A stretch of DNA of 64,000 bases from Catenuloplanes indicus (GTDB taxonomy: Bacteria > Actinomycetota > Actinomycetes > Mycobacteriales > Micromonosporaceae), in assembly GCF_030813715.1 (NCBI RefSeq), contig NZ_JAUSUZ010000001.1, positions 7,663,501 to 7,727,500 of the forward strand, given 5' to 3'. Position 1 is the first letter of the stretch. Every line of letters begins with the position of its first letter. The notes beneath the pieces are model-generated. The model did no database searches and had not been told where the DNA came from. It saw only the letters and a list, made by a program, of their open reading frames with translations. Below, piece after piece: positions 63,789 through 64,000 of the stretch. Both the position numbers and the translations under genes were made by a program.

Positions 63789-64000
63789 TCAGCCCCGCAG
63801 CGTCTCGATGGCCTTGGCGACCCGGCGGGCCCGGGTCGCCGCGGTCTTCGCGTCCGCGATCGGCTCCGCCAGCGCGCGTTTCCGGCTGTAGGAGAGCGCC
63901 TCGAACGCGGCCTTCGCGTCCGGGGCGGCGGCCAGCGCGGCCGCGAGGTCGTCCGGCACCGCGACCTCGCGCGGCGCCGAGTCCAGTTCCAGGCCGACCG
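63789..64000 (-). CDS. YdeI/OmpD-associated family protein (C-terminal part, cut by window edge)
   Basis: The last ~70 residues of a protein: LELDSAPREVAVPDDLAAAL, then AFEALSYSRKRALAEPIADA, then TAATRARRVAKAIETLRG and stop. The pattern F-x2-LS-x-SRK-(x8)-I-x-DAKT-x2-TR-x3-R-x5-I is that of the YdeI/OmpD-associated (OmdA) C-terminal domain. Function unknown in most bacteria. The N-terminal part is outside the window. Confidence 0.85.
   Translation of the reverse strand, partial: VGLELDSAPREVAVPDDLAAALAAAPDAKAAFEALSYSRKRALAEPIADAKTAATRARRVAKAIETLRG

Overview
The window looks like chromosome of a high-GC actinobacterium, most probably a member of the Micromonosporaceae (Actinoplanes/Catenuloplanes-like). 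Grounds: strong GC bias at third codon positions, frequent GTG starts, a Ser/Thr kinase with actinobacterial layout, an F420-type luciferase-family enzyme, DUF574 and DUF1707 proteins, and an arg cluster in the order C-J-B-D-F-R-H. The placement is inferred from gene content only; there is no rRNA or tRNA gene to confirm it. Layout: 0-3 kb holds a partial threonine-dehydratase-like gene, the wreck of a discoidin-type carbohydrate-binding gene, a transmembrane Ser/Thr kinase and a lipoprotein. 3-6 kb is a polar amino-acid ABC importer, divergent from hisE-hisG (6.1-7.4 kb). 7.4-10 kb has a lipoprotein, a deletion scar joining the tails of a TetR regulator and a DUF4267 membrane protein, a DUF4262 protein and a PH-domain membrane protein. 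10-16.5 kb is secretory and sugar-related: a large subtilase, an SGNH esterase, a GH51 arabinofuranosidase, and a truncated sugar permease fused to a LacI-type operator. 16.7-19.9 kb carries an ECF sigma factor and a stress-type operon (DUF3618, phage-holin-like and LEA-like proteins) divergent from a small gene with a SigB/SigF-type promoter. 20-26.5 kb is core: infC-rpmI-rplT, a TrmH-type methylase, pheS-pheT. Several starts there are non-standard (ATC for infC, CTG for the methylase). 26.6-32.1 kb: a double GNAT protein, a TPR membrane protein coupled to a TPR-AAA ATPase, an MFS exporter and a Crp-family regulator. 32.2-36.4 kb is the most unusual block: three tightly overlapping genes (a class III cyclase-like protein, a P-loop protein with a degenerate Walker A and a cysteine cluster, and an uncharacterised partner), then a small convergent gene. 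36.5-43.7 kb is the arginine operon, with a double ArgR box before argC, a 24-codon ORF coupling argB to argD, and no argG. 43.8-53.4 kb: a DNA glycosylase, acetyltransferases, RecQ, an acetoacetate-decarboxylase-like protein, and an operon of P450, nitrilase-family amidase and Baeyer-Villiger-type monooxygenase, then DUF1152 and DUF574 proteins. 53.5-59.8 kb is signalling: a degenerate GGDEF-EAL protein, an F420-type oxidoreductase, a hairpin tandem repeat, and an operon of UBP zinc finger, receiver-thioredoxin reductase fusion and cNMP-sensing histidine kinase. 59.9-64 kb has a DUF1707 protein, a small methyltransferase that looks internally shortened, a divergent ECF sigma/anti-sigma pair, a GAF protein and a partial YdeI/OmpD-associated gene. 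How they work together: the arg genes form one ArgR-controlled pathway unit; hisE and hisG catalyse the first steps of histidine synthesis; the infC and pheST units are translation machinery. Many genes have a TAnnnT -10 hexamer 6-8 bases before the start codon, which suggests widespread leaderless mRNAs. Several loci (discoidin, TetR/DUF4267, sugar permease, small methyltransferase) show recent local gene decay.
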